From contig NZ_QCZG01000010.1 of the NCBI RefSeq assembly GCF_003097615.1, forward strand, positions 1-64,000: DNA of 64,000 bases, given 5' to 3'. The notes beneath the pieces were generated by a model. That model saw only the letters and a list, made by a program, of their open reading frames with translations, was not told the DNA's origin and searched no databases. This document shows, in pieces, positions 11,850 through 19,732 of the stretch. Made by a program: the position numbers and the translations under genes. Every line of letters begins with the position of its first letter. Within the stretch, counting starts at the first letter, position 1. This DNA is from Pueribacillus theae (lineage in GTDB: Bacteria > Bacillota > Bacilli > Bacillales > UBA6769).

Positions 11850-12227
11850 TGGCGTCCCAGGAGAGATTCGAACTCCCGACCGACGGCTTAGCTTACCACT
11901 ATGACTTTCGTCACCAAACATAATATTGTTTGTGGTCTGGACTATATCTTCACCATTTCAGGTGCGACACGTATAGTCTCTACGGAACCTCACGATAATT
12001 CAGTTGATTATTCTTTGGAGTTTTTACCCTCAAGTCCAACTTGAACCTTCAAAACTCCTAGATTTCCTTTAAATAAAAAAGGAAATCGTAAGTTTCCTCG
12101 GTATTACCATCAGCATAACCTGTTAAGGCTTCACCGATATAGTGTCGTCCACTCTAAAGGTTCTTGTTTCCCTTTAGAGGCTCCTATTCTTGAAGGCCGT
12201 TGCTCTATCCAGCTGAGCTACTGGGAC
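11850..12227 (-). tRNA. tRNA-Arg(UCU) interrupted by a group I intron
   Basis: Exon 1 is 12193-12227 and exon 2 is 11850-11891. Joined they give a 77-nt tRNA with encoded CCA. The acceptor GTCCCAG pairs with CTGGGAC. The D arm is GCTC/GAGC, and the anticodon stem ACGGC/GCCGT carries loop CTTCTAA, anticodon UCU (arginine). The T arm is GGGAG-TTCGAAT-CTCCT. The 301-bp insertion lies between U34 and C35 of the anticodon. Without splicing this tRNA cannot work, so either the intron splices or another Arg(UCU) tRNA exists in the genome. Confidence 0.96.
11892..12192 (-). ncRNA. Group I intron, about 301 nt, no ORF, in tRNA-Arg anticodon loop
   Basis: Exon 1 ends in U and the intron ends in G (omega-G), as group I splicing requires. 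Helices that can be paired by eye on the minus strand: P2 CTCTAAAGG (12171-12179) with CCTTTAGAG (12152-12160). P3 CGACAC (12142-12147) with GTGTCG (11965-11970). P4 TCGGT with ACCGA (12133-12137 / 12098-12102). P7 ACTATA (11972-11977) with TATAGT (11941-11946). P8 CACC/GGTG (11961-11964 / 11951-11954). J8/7 is AAGA, and a GAC-GAAA-GTC hairpin lies near the 3' end. A P1 between exon GGCCUU and GGAGCC needs one mismatch. Size and site resemble the IC3-type tRNA introns of cyanobacteria; the subgroup is inferred. Confidence 0.93.
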
Positions 12228-12332
12228 GTAATTCAAGGTGTTATTCAGTTTGTCGTCCCCATCTCAGTTTGCTTTTTCATGGATGCGGCTCGACGGGTAC
12301 GCTGTAGAAATTTCTGAAAGCTTACTCGATCG

Positions 12333-12359
12333 TGCTCTATCCAGCTGAGCTACCGGGAC
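12333..12359 (-). pseudogene. 5' fragment of a tRNA gene (acceptor strand and D arm only)
   Basis: GTCCCGGTAGCTCAGCTGGA and the following TAGAGCA form a normal tRNA 5' end with D stem GCTC/GAGC. The sequence then diverges: there is no anticodon stem, T arm or matching CCGGGAC acceptor strand in the following 130 bases. It resembles the 5' half of the neighbouring tRNA-Arg. The stretch 12228-12332 holds nothing else I recognise. Confidence 0.8.
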
Positions 12360-12373
12360 TAATTAAATTTTTA

Positions 12374-12447
12374 TGGAGCGGGTGATGGGAATCGAACCCA
12401 CGACCAGAGCTTGGAAGGCTCTTGTTTTACCACTAAACTACACCCGC
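12374..12447 (-). tRNA. tRNA-Gly(UCC)
   Basis: 74 nt with encoded CCA. The acceptor stem GCGGGTG pairs with CACCCGC, the anticodon stem AGAGC/GCTCT carries loop CTTCCAA (anticodon UCC), and the T loop is TTCGATT. It lies directly after the rdgB terminator, with the tRNA fragment and the intron-containing tRNA-Arg downstream on the same strand. Confidence 0.97.
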
Positions 12448-12478
12448 AAGAAAAAACGTCATCCATTGGCGACGTTTT
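12448..12478 (-). terminator. rph-rdgB operon terminator
   Basis: AAAACGTC pairs with GACGTTTT around a 10-nt loop, and the minus strand continues TTCTT. It abuts the tRNA-Gly 5' end, so the tRNA may also be made by read-through and processing. Confidence 0.8.
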
Positions 12479-12546
12479 ATAATATAACTTATTTTCTTTC
12501 TTATGTCAATCTTATTTGGCAAGAAAAACAAAGAACGGGAGGAATT

Positions 12547-13140
12547 TTAAAACAACGACTCCCATTCACTTTTTAATTTATCCATTGCACGCTTCCTATG
12601 AGAAATTTCATTTTTCTCTTCGGTTGTCAGCTCTGCCATCGTTTTATTTTTTTCCGGCACATAGAAAATAGGATCATATCCAAACCCATGATTTCCTTTA
12701 GGTTCTTCTGTTATAAATCCTGAACATTTCCCTTCAAAAACAATGGTTTCTTTACCAGGCCTTGCAACTGCTAATGTACAAATAAACGTGGCTGTTCTTT
12801 TTTCAACCGGAATCCCTTCCATTTCTTTAAGCACTTTCTGGATGTTAGCTTCGTCGCTTTTATCTTCACCTGCATAACGCGCGGAATAAATGCCTGGCCT
12901 TCCATGTAATGCATCGATCGCAAGGCCGGAATCATCGGCAATGACAATTTCATTATATTTTCGGCTAAATGCTTCAGCCTTTAAAATAGCATTTGCTTGA
13001 AACGTGTCGCCGGTTTCTTCGACATCAATCACCTCTGGATAATCCTGCAGCGATTTAACAATAATGCCTTCTTTTTCAAATAGCTTCTTGAAATCATTCA
13101 ATTTACCAAGATTTGTTGTTCCAATTAAAATTGTTTTCAT
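12547..13140 (-). CDS. rdgB: dITP/XTP pyrophosphatase (HAM1/RdgB family)
   Basis: This enzyme hydrolyses non-canonical purine nucleoside triphosphates (dITP, XTP) to monophosphates and keeps them out of DNA and RNA. The N-terminal IGTTNLGKLNDF substrate loop, ADDSGLAIDAL near 70 and the C-terminal GFGYDPIFYVPE and SHRKRAM motifs are all present. Its 197 residues match the family. It lies 14 bases after rph, the usual arrangement in Bacillus (ysnA). Confidence 0.95.
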   Translation of the reverse strand: MKTILIGTTNLGKLNDFKKLFEKEGIIVKSLQDYPEVIDVEETGDTFQANAILKAEAFSRKYNEIVIADDSGLAIDALHGRPGIYSARYAGEDKSDEANIQKVLKEMEGIPVEKRTATFICTLAVARPGKETIVFEGKCSGFITEEPKGNHGFGYDPIFYVPEKNKTMAELTTEEKNEISHRKRAMDKLKSEWESLF

Positions 13141-13153
13141 CGTTTAACCATCC

Positions 13154-13894
13154 CTACTTGCCTATATCGTTAGCAATCTCGCCTAATACTTCTTTTTGTG
13201 TAGCAATTAATTCATTGATCCCTTTTGAAGCAAGTTTCAGCATTGCATCAAGTTGGGGATAAGAAAATGTTGATTCCTCTCCAGTACCTTGTAATTCAAC
13301 AAATTCACCGTTTCCTGTCATGACAACATTCATATCTACAAGCGCTTTTGAATCCTCCGCATAGTTCAAATCCAAAATTTCACCGAACTCCTCTATGACC
13401 CCAACAGATATGGCAGCAAGAAAATCTTTAACCGGCATCTGCTTGATCGTTTCTCGTTCAAGCAGTTTATGAAAAGCGAGGGACATCGCTACAAAAGAAC
13501 CTGTAATAGAAGCAGTTCTAGTACCGCCATCGGCTTGAATGACATCGCAGTCAAGCCAAAGAGTTCTTTCTCCCAGAAGATTTAGATCAACCACTGATCG
13601 CAAGGCCCTGCCAATTAATCTTTGAATTTCCATCGTTCTTCCAGAAACCTTGCCTCTGCTTGATTCTCTAATGTTTCTTTGCTCCGTTGCCCTCGGGAGC
13701 ATGGCGTATTCCGCTGTAATCCAGCCCTTCCCCTGTCCCCGCATAAAAGGCGGTACACGTTCTTCTATGCTTGCTGCACAAATGACTTTTGTACCCCCAA
13801 CAGATAGGAATACCGATCCTTCTGGATGTTTAATGTAGTCTTTTTCAATATGTACTTCTCTCATTTGATCATGTTTTCTTCCGTCAATTCTCAT
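13154..13894 (-). CDS. rph: Ribonuclease PH
   Basis: RNase PH is a phosphorolytic 3'-5' exonuclease that trims tRNA 3' ends; it forms a hexameric ring. MRIDGR at the N-terminus, [23 protein letters not shown] (the phosphate/RNA-binding arginines) and [17 protein letters not shown] are hallmark segments. 246 residues is typical. A strong AAGGAGG ribosome binding site precedes the ATG. The location next to a tRNA cluster suits its role, although that is probably coincidental. Confidence 0.97.
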   Translation of the reverse strand: MRIDGRKHDQMREVHIEKDYIKHPEGSVFLSVGGTKVICAASIEERVPPFMRGQGKGWITAEYAMLPRATEQRNIRESSRGKVSGRTMEIQRLIGRALRSVVDLNLLGERTLWLDCDVIQADGGTRTASITGSFVAMSLAFHKLLERETIKQMPVKDFLAAISVGVIEEFGEILDLNYAEDSKALVDMNVVMTGNGEFVELQGTGEESTFSYPQLDAMLKLASKGINELIATQKEVLGEIANDIGK

Positions 13895-13946
13895 GGGGCC
13901 CTCCTTAAAAATAGAAAAACATCATTAAAAATAATTGCTATATACG

Positions 13947-14112
13947 TTGAACAAAGAATTTTAAACACAGTTGGATTTGAGGATGGCAAGGATGTATTCA
14001 AGACACTTCGAAACCTTCCGGGCGACTACGAGTAAAACAACGTTGATCTTTCCCCAGTTCTCTTCATTTAGAGAGCCAAACTCAAAAGACTGCTATTAAA
14101 ATCTTTTGTTCC
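13947..14112 (-). mobile_element. Dispersed repeat family 2 (MITE-like), copy 1
   Basis: The left end GTTGAACAAAGAATTTTAAA and right end CTATTAAAATCTTTTGTTCC make near-perfect terminal inverted repeats around a 165-bp element. The flanks are TA-rich (TATATAC / TTATTATATAG). No ORF or transposase is present, so it would be non-autonomous. It fills most of the rph-gerM gap; nothing else is seen between 13895 and 14221. Confidence 0.8.
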
Positions 14113-14221
14113 TTATTATATAGAATGGTCTTTTTAAGTAAAAAAGAGGAGGCTGGATGCCCCCTTTCAACCAAATATATTATAAAATACGTGAAGGTGA
14201 ATCGCAAATGAAGCCGCATAT

Positions 14222-15304
14222 TTAAAAACCTTTTGTTTCTGATACCATGTCTCTTGTAACAGGTTGAGATAAAGGTTTTCCAGATTCTGTGAGAACGTTC
14301 GCTTCGCCATTGACGTTTATTGCAATTTCCTTAATATCCTCGTTTTCGGTTAAAGTTAAGACGAGGGAATGAAGCGCTTCATCGGAAATTGCTTTTTGGT
14401 TGTCAAGAATCGCTTCATTGAAATCAAGCGTGAGAAGCCCTTCGCTATCTTTAAGAATGTCCAATATTTCCACTTCTTTTGGAAAATCAGAGAACAAGCC
14501 AGATTGTAAACTAGGACCTTCGATTAGCCCATTAACCGCAGCGGCAACTTTATCATTTTCTTCGTTTTTAGCTACTCTTTTAGTAACCGGGACATAATAA
14601 CGGTTCTCGCCAGACTGGGCGAGAAAATAAAGCGTGACTCCAACACTATCTGACAAATCTGTTACACTTCCGGAATCAATGTTAATTCCATCTTCCCTGC
14701 TGACACCTCCGGAAATTGGCGTTCCATCGACTGGCATGACTTCTTGATCATGCCCATTGATGCGGATTTTAACTTTGTTAATATTGTCAAATTGTGTCAA
14801 GGTCCAAGTGATTGCTTGAAGAATCTTTTGTTCATCAGCCGCTTGATATTCTTTAAATTCTTCAGAGAAATCAGCAATTGCAGTATCATCTTTAATGTTT
14901 ACACCGAGCACTTGGGTTCCTGCAGGCAAAACCGCCTGAAAGCCATTTGGCAATAATTCGCTTACGGGTCCATCCTTTACTAAATACTCAAGCGCTTGAG
15001 TAGCCACCTCTTTTGATTCAGGTACAGGAATTTCCAGCATTTGCGGTACAACCATACCCTTCTCATCAATTAAAAATAGTTGCCTTTTCACTTTCTCGGC
15101 GTCGGCGGTATTTTCTTCAGATGTTTTGGCAGATTCTTCTTTATCATCTGCAAGCTCTCCATCTTCATTTTCATCAACCAAACTGACATCTTTCGGCGGA
15201 TCAATATCCACTTCTCTATTTTTTCCTATCAGACCACAGCCGGCGATTATGAATAATAAAAGCGAAAGCAATAGTAAAAACGCAAATTTAAAACGCTTAC
15301 GCAT
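14222..15304 (-). CDS. gerM: Spore germination/cortex lipoprotein GerM
   Basis: GerM is a lipoprotein needed in B. subtilis for normal sporulation and germination. A signal peptide runs to the lipobox LFIIAGCG with the lipidated cysteine at about 23, followed by an acidic linker. Two repeated GerMN domains follow at about 90-200 and 215-345, each with a hydrophobic strand and a predicted beta core. 360 residues is normal. The GGGAGGG ribosome binding site is clear. The neighbour order gerM-rph-rdgB is conserved, but murI, normally adjacent, is now 23 kb away. Confidence 0.93.
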   Translation of the reverse strand: MRKRFKFAFLLLLSLLLFIIAGCGLIGKNREVDIDPPKDVSLVDENEDGELADDKEESAKTSEENTADAEKVKRQLFLIDEKGMVVPQMLEIPVPESKEVATQALEYLVKDGPVSELLPNGFQAVLPAGTQVLGVNIKDDTAIADFSEEFKEYQAADEQKILQAITWTLTQFDNINKVKIRINGHDQEVMPVDGTPISGGVSREDGINIDSGSVTDLSDSVGVTLYFLAQSGENRYYVPVTKRVAKNEENDKVAAAVNGLIEGPSLQSGLFSDFPKEVEILDILKDSEGLLTLDFNEAILDNQKAISDEALHSLVLTLTENEDIKEIAINVNGEANVLTESGKPLSQPVTRDMVSETKGF

Positions 15305-15424
15305 CCTTTTTCCCTCCCAAGCTAGTTTGTACTACTATTTATACGAGCTATGGGAAGTTTTAGACCAAAAAAAGCTACAAAGAAATTAAAAATCTCTTTG
15401 CAGGGACGCGTACCTTTATTTTAA

Positions 15425-15612
15425 TTTTTACAAACGTTTTTCATCTGGATACGGCCATAAGAAGCATGGATGTAATTGTCTTTAACATACGTAAGGCTGT
15501 TGTGTCTTTTAATATACGTCTGTAACAAAACCAAAACACAATTTCGCCTGGCGAGGATCGTATGGTTGTAATTTTTCTTTTTCACTCAAAGGAATTTCTC
15601 GGGCCTATGCTA
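15425..15612 (-). pseudogene. Decayed 3' fragment of a peptide-binding protein gene
   Basis: Reading the minus strand, about 60 codons match the intact solute-binding protein at 18016-19650 in two pieces. EIPLSEKEKLQPYDPRQAK corresponds to LPKEEREKLQPFDQEKAK. After an internal deletion and a frameshift, IKRHNSLTYVKDNYIHASYG and the following RIQMKNV correspond to PRHPHVKNYHPHASYGNIHMKNV (in parts: PRHPHVKNYH, PHASYGNIHMKNV). Stop codons break the frame and no start is present. It is the remnant of a second copy or of an older version of that transporter gene. Confidence 0.85.
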
Positions 15613-15671
15613 ACCTTAAAGGTAGCTCATTTTCTTAAGAAATAGTTATAAGGGTACAAGCTAATTTTTCG

Positions 15672-15835
15672 TGATATAATGTACATGAAAAGAGTGTTAA
15701 AACGTATTATAATAAAGACCGTCGATACGGCAATATCGACGGCCACAATAGAACCGAACCCGACAAAAGGGGGCTAGGCAGCACGAGGAAAAATAATCTC
15801 TCTCAATAGCCTACCATGCACATGAGGAATTATTT
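15672..15835 (+). ncRNA. Unidentified structured region with promoter and terminator-like end
   Basis: An extended -10 (TGATATAAT, 15672-15680) is followed by a perfect 9-bp hairpin CCGTCGATA/TATCGACGG at 15719-15742. A C/G-rich linker with CCGAACCCGA and GGGGG comes next, then TAGGC/GCCTA pairing (15775-15813). A final AAAAATAAT / ATTATTTTT arm ends in a T-rich stretch. No ORF fits. It could be a small RNA or a leader; read on the minus strand the first hairpin is followed by TCTTTATTAT and could be a terminator. I do not recognise a known family. 15836-15991 holds nothing I can name. Confidence 0.45.
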
Positions 15836-15991
15836 TTTATGGCTTTTATCGGACATTATATATATAACAATAACCATCACTGTTCTTTGATTTTCAATTT
15901 GATTACAAGCACCATTATTGGTAAATTGAACATTTATTGTTTCCGGCAATTATTCACTATCCTGCTTGATTACAGCTAACTATTACCTTTG

Positions 15992-16612
15992 CTATTCTTC
16001 TAAATATCTAATTATATAATTTGCTTTTAAAATAGGGGAACAGCTAGAAATATACATTTCTTCGGCAGGAAAATAACGTCGTTCATATTTTTCTTTAACA
16101 GCTGGTGTCCCTCCTATATATGAATCTCTGTTAATTACTCTTTTTAACCGAACATCCTTGGGTACATCTATAAAAATAACGTAATCAAAAAAAGGGCCTA
16201 ATTCAGGTCGTTGTAAAAATACACCCTCTACAATTACGACTGTATCCCTTGAAATCTTAATATGGCGTTTAATATAATTATCATTGATTTTCTCATATAT
16301 TTCTATTTCTTTATTAATTTCAACTCCTGAATGAATTGGGGACAAAATTTCATTTATTAAGTAATCATACCGCCATTGCAAGTTATAGTAACAATACCTT
16401 TCCTCTTTTGTAATATCATAACGAATATTTTTAGGATATATGAAATCATCAATATGTAAGACAATTGCTTTAATGTCTAATTTTTCAAAAAAGTTTAGAA
16501 CAACTTGAGCAAAGGCTGTTTTCCCCGCACCACCCAAACCATCAATTCCTAATACAAAACTCCGATTATTAGAACTTAATTTTAATAACTGCAAAATTTC
16601 ATTAAGAGGCAT
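15992..16612 (-). CDS. Uridine kinase-like P-loop kinase
   Basis: The protein belongs to the uridine kinase/phosphoribulokinase-like P-loop family by its Walker A GIDGLGGAGKTAF (about 23-35), a following HIDDF that would hold the catalytic aspartate, and a late VPKDVRLKRVINRD lid-like segment. Such proteins phosphorylate a nucleoside or another small hydroxyl compound; the substrate here is unknown. 206 residues, RBS AAGGAGTAAG. It is AT-rich compared with its surroundings and is the third gene of a small co-directional cassette with a GNAT and a HAD protein. Confidence 0.75.
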   Translation of the reverse strand: MPLNEILQLLKLSSNNRSFVLGIDGLGGAGKTAFAQVVLNFFEKLDIKAIVLHIDDFIYPKNIRYDITKEERYCYYNLQWRYDYLINEILSPIHSGVEINKEIEIYEKINDNYIKRHIKISRDTVVIVEGVFLQRPELGPFFDYVIFIDVPKDVRLKRVINRDSYIGGTPAVKEKYERRYFPAEEMYISSCSPILKANYIIRYLEE

Positions 16613-16634
16613 TTTTGCTTACTCCTTTATTAAG

Positions 16635-17063
16635 TTAGAGCAGACTTTTAACAAATCCAGTACTCTTGTCTTTAAATCCCAGATTTAAATAAAATTGATG
16701 TGCATTATTTCTCTCTTCTCGATTTCCGCTGTTTAAAACGATTACACTTGCGCCTTGTTTTCTTGCCCAATTTTCTGCTTCGATTAGCTTTTTGCCTAGT
16801 CCTTTTCTCCGATAGTTAGAATCCACAACAAAAGCCACAATTCGAATATAAGAACCATCATATTCGTAAAACATCCCAGTACATAAACCGGCCATACCAA
16901 CAACTTTTCCACCGATATCGGCAACTATCGTATGATAACTAGGGTTCGATTCTATATTATTAAATCTAATTTCCATTTTTTCTACTGAAGTAGGATAACC
17001 AAGTTGCGTCATTAATGAGGCTAATTCAGGAATATCGTTTATTGTAGCTTTTCTAATTTTCAT
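16635..17063 (-). CDS. GNAT-family N-acetyltransferase
   Basis: A complete small GNAT domain of 142 residues: N-terminal IRKATINDIPELASLM, then the acetyl-CoA-binding signature VDSNYRRKGLGKKLIEAEN (about 78-96) and the late NAHQFYLNLGF. It transfers an acetyl group to an amine of an unknown small molecule or protein. A GGAGGAG ribosome binding site precedes the ATG. It lies in the AT-rich cassette; neighbours give no clear substrate. Confidence 0.85.
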   Translation of the reverse strand: MKIRKATINDIPELASLMTQLGYPTSVEKMEIRFNNIESNPSYHTIVADIGGKVVGMAGLCTGMFYEYDGSYIRIVAFVVDSNYRRKGLGKKLIEAENWARKQGASVIVLNSGNREERNNAHQFYLNLGFKDKSTGFVKSLL

Positions 17064-17127
17064 CCATTTTTCTCCTCCAACTAAGTACTCTTACTACACC
17101 AGTCTCGATACAATTTGATATTCCTTC

Positions 17128-17805
17128 CTAGATACCAGATCTTGTTAATTTGTCATCTATAATTGGTAATAATTCTTTTAAATCATCAATTACATAATCT
17201 GCCTCTACATCTACCCACTGAATATCTTTTTTCCAAATTCCTTTCATTCCGATATTTTGAGCACCTTTTATATCGTTTAATGGATGGTCTCCAACGTATA
17301 TACTCTCATTCGCTGAAACATTGAGTTGGCTTAATGCTTTTTTAAAAATCTTAGGATTAGGTTTTTTTATACCTTCCCATTCAGAAATGAGTATCGTATC
17401 AAAATAATTTTTAATACCTAAAGCCTCTATATTAGTCATTCGGAACTGCCCTTTTCCATTCGTAATCATTCCTAAACGAATGGATCTGCTTTTTAATATG
17501 TCTAATATCTTAATTAGATTAGGAAAGGGAACACAACTATATTTAAATTCATCTTTATAATCTTGAAGTAAACCTTCCCATGTTATTTTATTTATATTAA
17601 ATTCATTGACCATTTGTTGATAAACTTTATCTTTCCAAACATATCCACGGCTATCTAATTCTATAAACCTTGAAATGTATTTTTCTCTTGGAATATGGCC
17701 TACCCATTTATTCAATCGCTCGTATTGTTCGACTATAAACTTTTGAATCGAAGCATCTCTATTTAACAAAGTACCATCTAAATCAAAAATAACCGCCTTA
17801 ATCAT
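17128..17805 (-). CDS. HAD-superfamily hydrolase
   Basis: A phosphatase-like HAD protein: motif I IFDLDGTLLN with the nucleophilic aspartate near residue 6, motif II MITNGKG, motif III lysine in KKPNPKIF and motif IV VGDHPLNDIKGA. The alpha-helical cap between motifs I and II resembles that of YjjG/phosphoglycolate-type enzymes. The ATG at 17805 is preferred over an in-frame TTG upstream because it overlaps the stop of a short ORF with a good ribosome binding site, suggesting translational coupling. Substrate unknown. Confidence 0.85.
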   Translation of the reverse strand: MIKAVIFDLDGTLLNRDASIQKFIVEQYERLNKWVGHIPREKYISRFIELDSRGYVWKDKVYQQMVNEFNINKITWEGLLQDYKDEFKYSCVPFPNLIKILDILKSRSIRLGMITNGKGQFRMTNIEALGIKNYFDTILISEWEGIKKPNPKIFKKALSQLNVSANESIYVGDHPLNDIKGAQNIGMKGIWKKDIQWVDVEADYVIDDLKELLPIIDDKLTRSGI

Positions 17806-17875
17806 ATCTGCTTTCAATAAATGAAATTAATTTGTTCTGAAGCTCATCCGCATTATTACTGTATTTTAAATACAT
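17798..17875 (-). CDS. Short ORF (25 aa) coupled to the HAD gene
   Basis: ATG is preceded by AAAGGGAG at 8 bases. The frame runs MYLKYSNNADELQNK and ends RYD, with a TAA that overlaps the HAD start (ATGATTAA). It may be a leader peptide for coupling or the surviving tail of a deleted gene. No family recognised. Confidence 0.4.
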   Translation of the reverse strand: MYLKYSNNADELQNKLISFIESRYD

Positions 17876-17943
17876 TTGTACACTCCCTTTATATGTAATA
17901 AGTAGTTCCAACTCTAGCAAACCGTTCATTATTTTTTAGTTAC

Positions 17944-17975
17944 ATTGACGACGAATTAGCCAATTCGTCGTCAAT
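17944..17975 (-). terminator. Long perfect hairpin after the binding-protein gene
   Basis: ATTGACGACGAATT pairs perfectly with AATTCGTCGTCAAT around a 4-nt loop, 40 bases past the solute-binding protein stop. There is no T run on the minus strand, so it may stabilise the 3' end of the long operon rather than terminate by itself. Confidence 0.5.
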
Positions 17976-18015
17976 ACAATAAATGCATTTTTCAAAAAAC
18001 TAATTTGAGGAAATT

Positions 18016-19650
18016 TTACTTATCAAGCCAAACGTTTTTCATATGAATATTTCCGTAAGATGCATGGGGGTGGTAATTTTTTACATGAGGATGTCTTGGA
18101 CTGTAAACGTAATTTGTCACCAATGGAATTGGGTTAACGATTTCTTCTAGTAGATAGCGTTGGATGTCGTGAACCTTTGCTTTTCTTTCATTTTCGTCAA
18201 GCATCACACGCTGTTCATCAAGCATTTTATCAAGTTCAGGATCACTGACGCCAAACCAGTTGCGCGGCGAACCCGTTCTTAATTGTGTCCTTAACCATTC
18301 ATCTGCCTCTTGAAAAAACGTTTGGTACGTAACGACCATATCATAGTCTTTCTTTGGATATTTTTCAGTATAGAAAGTTGCGTACTCTGTCACTTGAAAA
18401 TCGGCATTAATTCCAATCGCTCTTAAATCTTCTGCCACCCACTGTGCGATACGAACCGGTTGTTGACCATATCCATCAGTGACCATGATAGTAGTATCAA
18501 ACCCATCGGGAAAACCGGCCTCCGCTAACAATTGCTTTGCTTTTTCTTGGTCAAACGGCTGTAATTTTTCTCTTTCTTCTTTTGGTAAAGCCCAATCGCC
18601 CAATGATGGGTTAACGGGGCTGCTCACTTCTCCCCCTCCAAAAATCTGGTCAACCGCATTTTGCCGATCGATGGCCATACTAATCGCTTTGCGGACGCGA
18701 ACGTCTTTAAAAGGATCACGATCCATATTCATTGCTACTTGGATTTGCGTAGGGATCATCACTTCATTAATGACGGTATCTGGGTTCGTCTTTAGCAGAT
18801 TGTCAATTTCTTCTGGTGAAATTTGGGAGATGACGTCAGCCTTTCCGGTTCGAAACGCAGCGATTTGTGCAGATACATCCGGAATCACCAAATATTCGAC
18901 TTTCTCGATGTAAGGTTTCCCCTCTTCATAAAAGTCTGGGTTGCGAACAAATGTCGCGCCAATGTTATCTTCCCATTTCTCCAACATAAACGGTCCTGTA
19001 CCAATCGCTGTAGTCGTTACATCAAAATCTCCATCAATCGCTTCCTTAGGCAAAATCCACATAAAATGATTGGCAATGAAATTTAAGAATGGTGTTAAAG
19101 GCTGTTTCAATGTAAAGACGACTGTTTTTTCATCCTTTGCTTCAACACTTTCAACTTCAGCCAGTAATGACGCTTGATGCCCAGGCAATGTCATCATTCT
19201 TTCCATAGTAGCAACAACATCCTCTGCCACAAGCTTGCGTCCATTTACTGGAGGGATATTATGGAAATTGGCATCACGCAAATGAAAGGTATAAACCTTT
19301 CCGTCATCCGAAACTTCCCACTTTTCGGCTAAATCCCCAACGATATTATAATCGGTATAATCAATATCTGGCCCTGTTTCATAGGTTAATAACTTGTTGT
19401 AGACTAAACCCATATATCCATGTGTGTAGATTGATGAAGAACGATGTGGATCAAGCATATCTGGGTCTGATGCCGTGACAATGGTATACGTACCGCCGCT
19501 CTTCGGATTTTTCGTTTCATCTTCACTTGATTGAGTACTTTGTTTTGGGCTCTCCTTTTCAACTTCGGCTTCTTTTGCTCCGGAACTGCAGCCTGCTGAA
19601 ACTAGTGTTACCAATAAAACAAGCAAAGGAACCATCCATTTTAATCGCAT
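18016..19650 (-). CDS. Peptide/nickel-type ABC transporter substrate-binding lipoprotein
   Basis: A family 5 solute-binding protein (DppE/OppA type) of 544 residues. A signal peptide ends in the lipobox VSAGCS with cysteine at about 21, followed by a charged linker, then GGTYTIVTASDPDMLDPH. The later RKAISMAIDRQNAVDQIFGG is the family signature. It captures substrate outside the membrane for the importer encoded at 20739-24732. With acyl-CoA genes next to it the ligand may be an organic acid rather than a peptide; that is inference. A truncated relative lies at 15425-15612. Confidence 0.93.
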   Translation of the reverse strand: MRLKWMVPLLVLLVTLVSAGCSSGAKEAEVEKESPKQSTQSSEDETKNPKSGGTYTIVTASDPDMLDPHRSSSIYTHGYMGLVYNKLLTYETGPDIDYTDYNIVGDLAEKWEVSDDGKVYTFHLRDANFHNIPPVNGRKLVAEDVVATMERMMTLPGHQASLLAEVESVEAKDEKTVVFTLKQPLTPFLNFIANHFMWILPKEAIDGDFDVTTTAIGTGPFMLEKWEDNIGATFVRNPDFYEEGKPYIEKVEYLVIPDVSAQIAAFRTGKADVISQISPEEIDNLLKTNPDTVINEVMIPTQIQVAMNMDRDPFKDVRVRKAISMAIDRQNAVDQIFGGGEVSSPVNPSLGDWALPKEEREKLQPFDQEKAKQLLAEAGFPDGFDTTIMVTDGYGQQPVRIAQWVAEDLRAIGINADFQVTEYATFYTEKYPKKDYDMVVTYQTFFQEADEWLRTQLRTGSPRNWFGVSDPELDKMLDEQRVMLDENERKAKVHDIQRYLLEEIVNPIPLVTNYVYSPRHPHVKNYHPHASYGNIHMKNVWLDK

Positions 19651-19732
19651 TTTTATCCCCCAATCTTGATTTTCACCAAATTTTTACTTGATTGAAACGG
19701 ATCATTTTTTATAAATAAGCTTTAATCGCCGA

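Noticed and set aside
12192-12227. Placing the 5' splice site after C35 instead of U34
   Set aside because: A C occurs at both borders so both joins give the same tRNA, but only the U34 choice gives exon-U and an intron ending in G.
11680-12576. Plus-strand ORFs over the tRNA cluster
   Set aside because: They run antisense through tRNA genes and the intron; peptides such as EIRTPDRRLSL and MGIEPTTRAW are typical false proteins made from tRNA genes.
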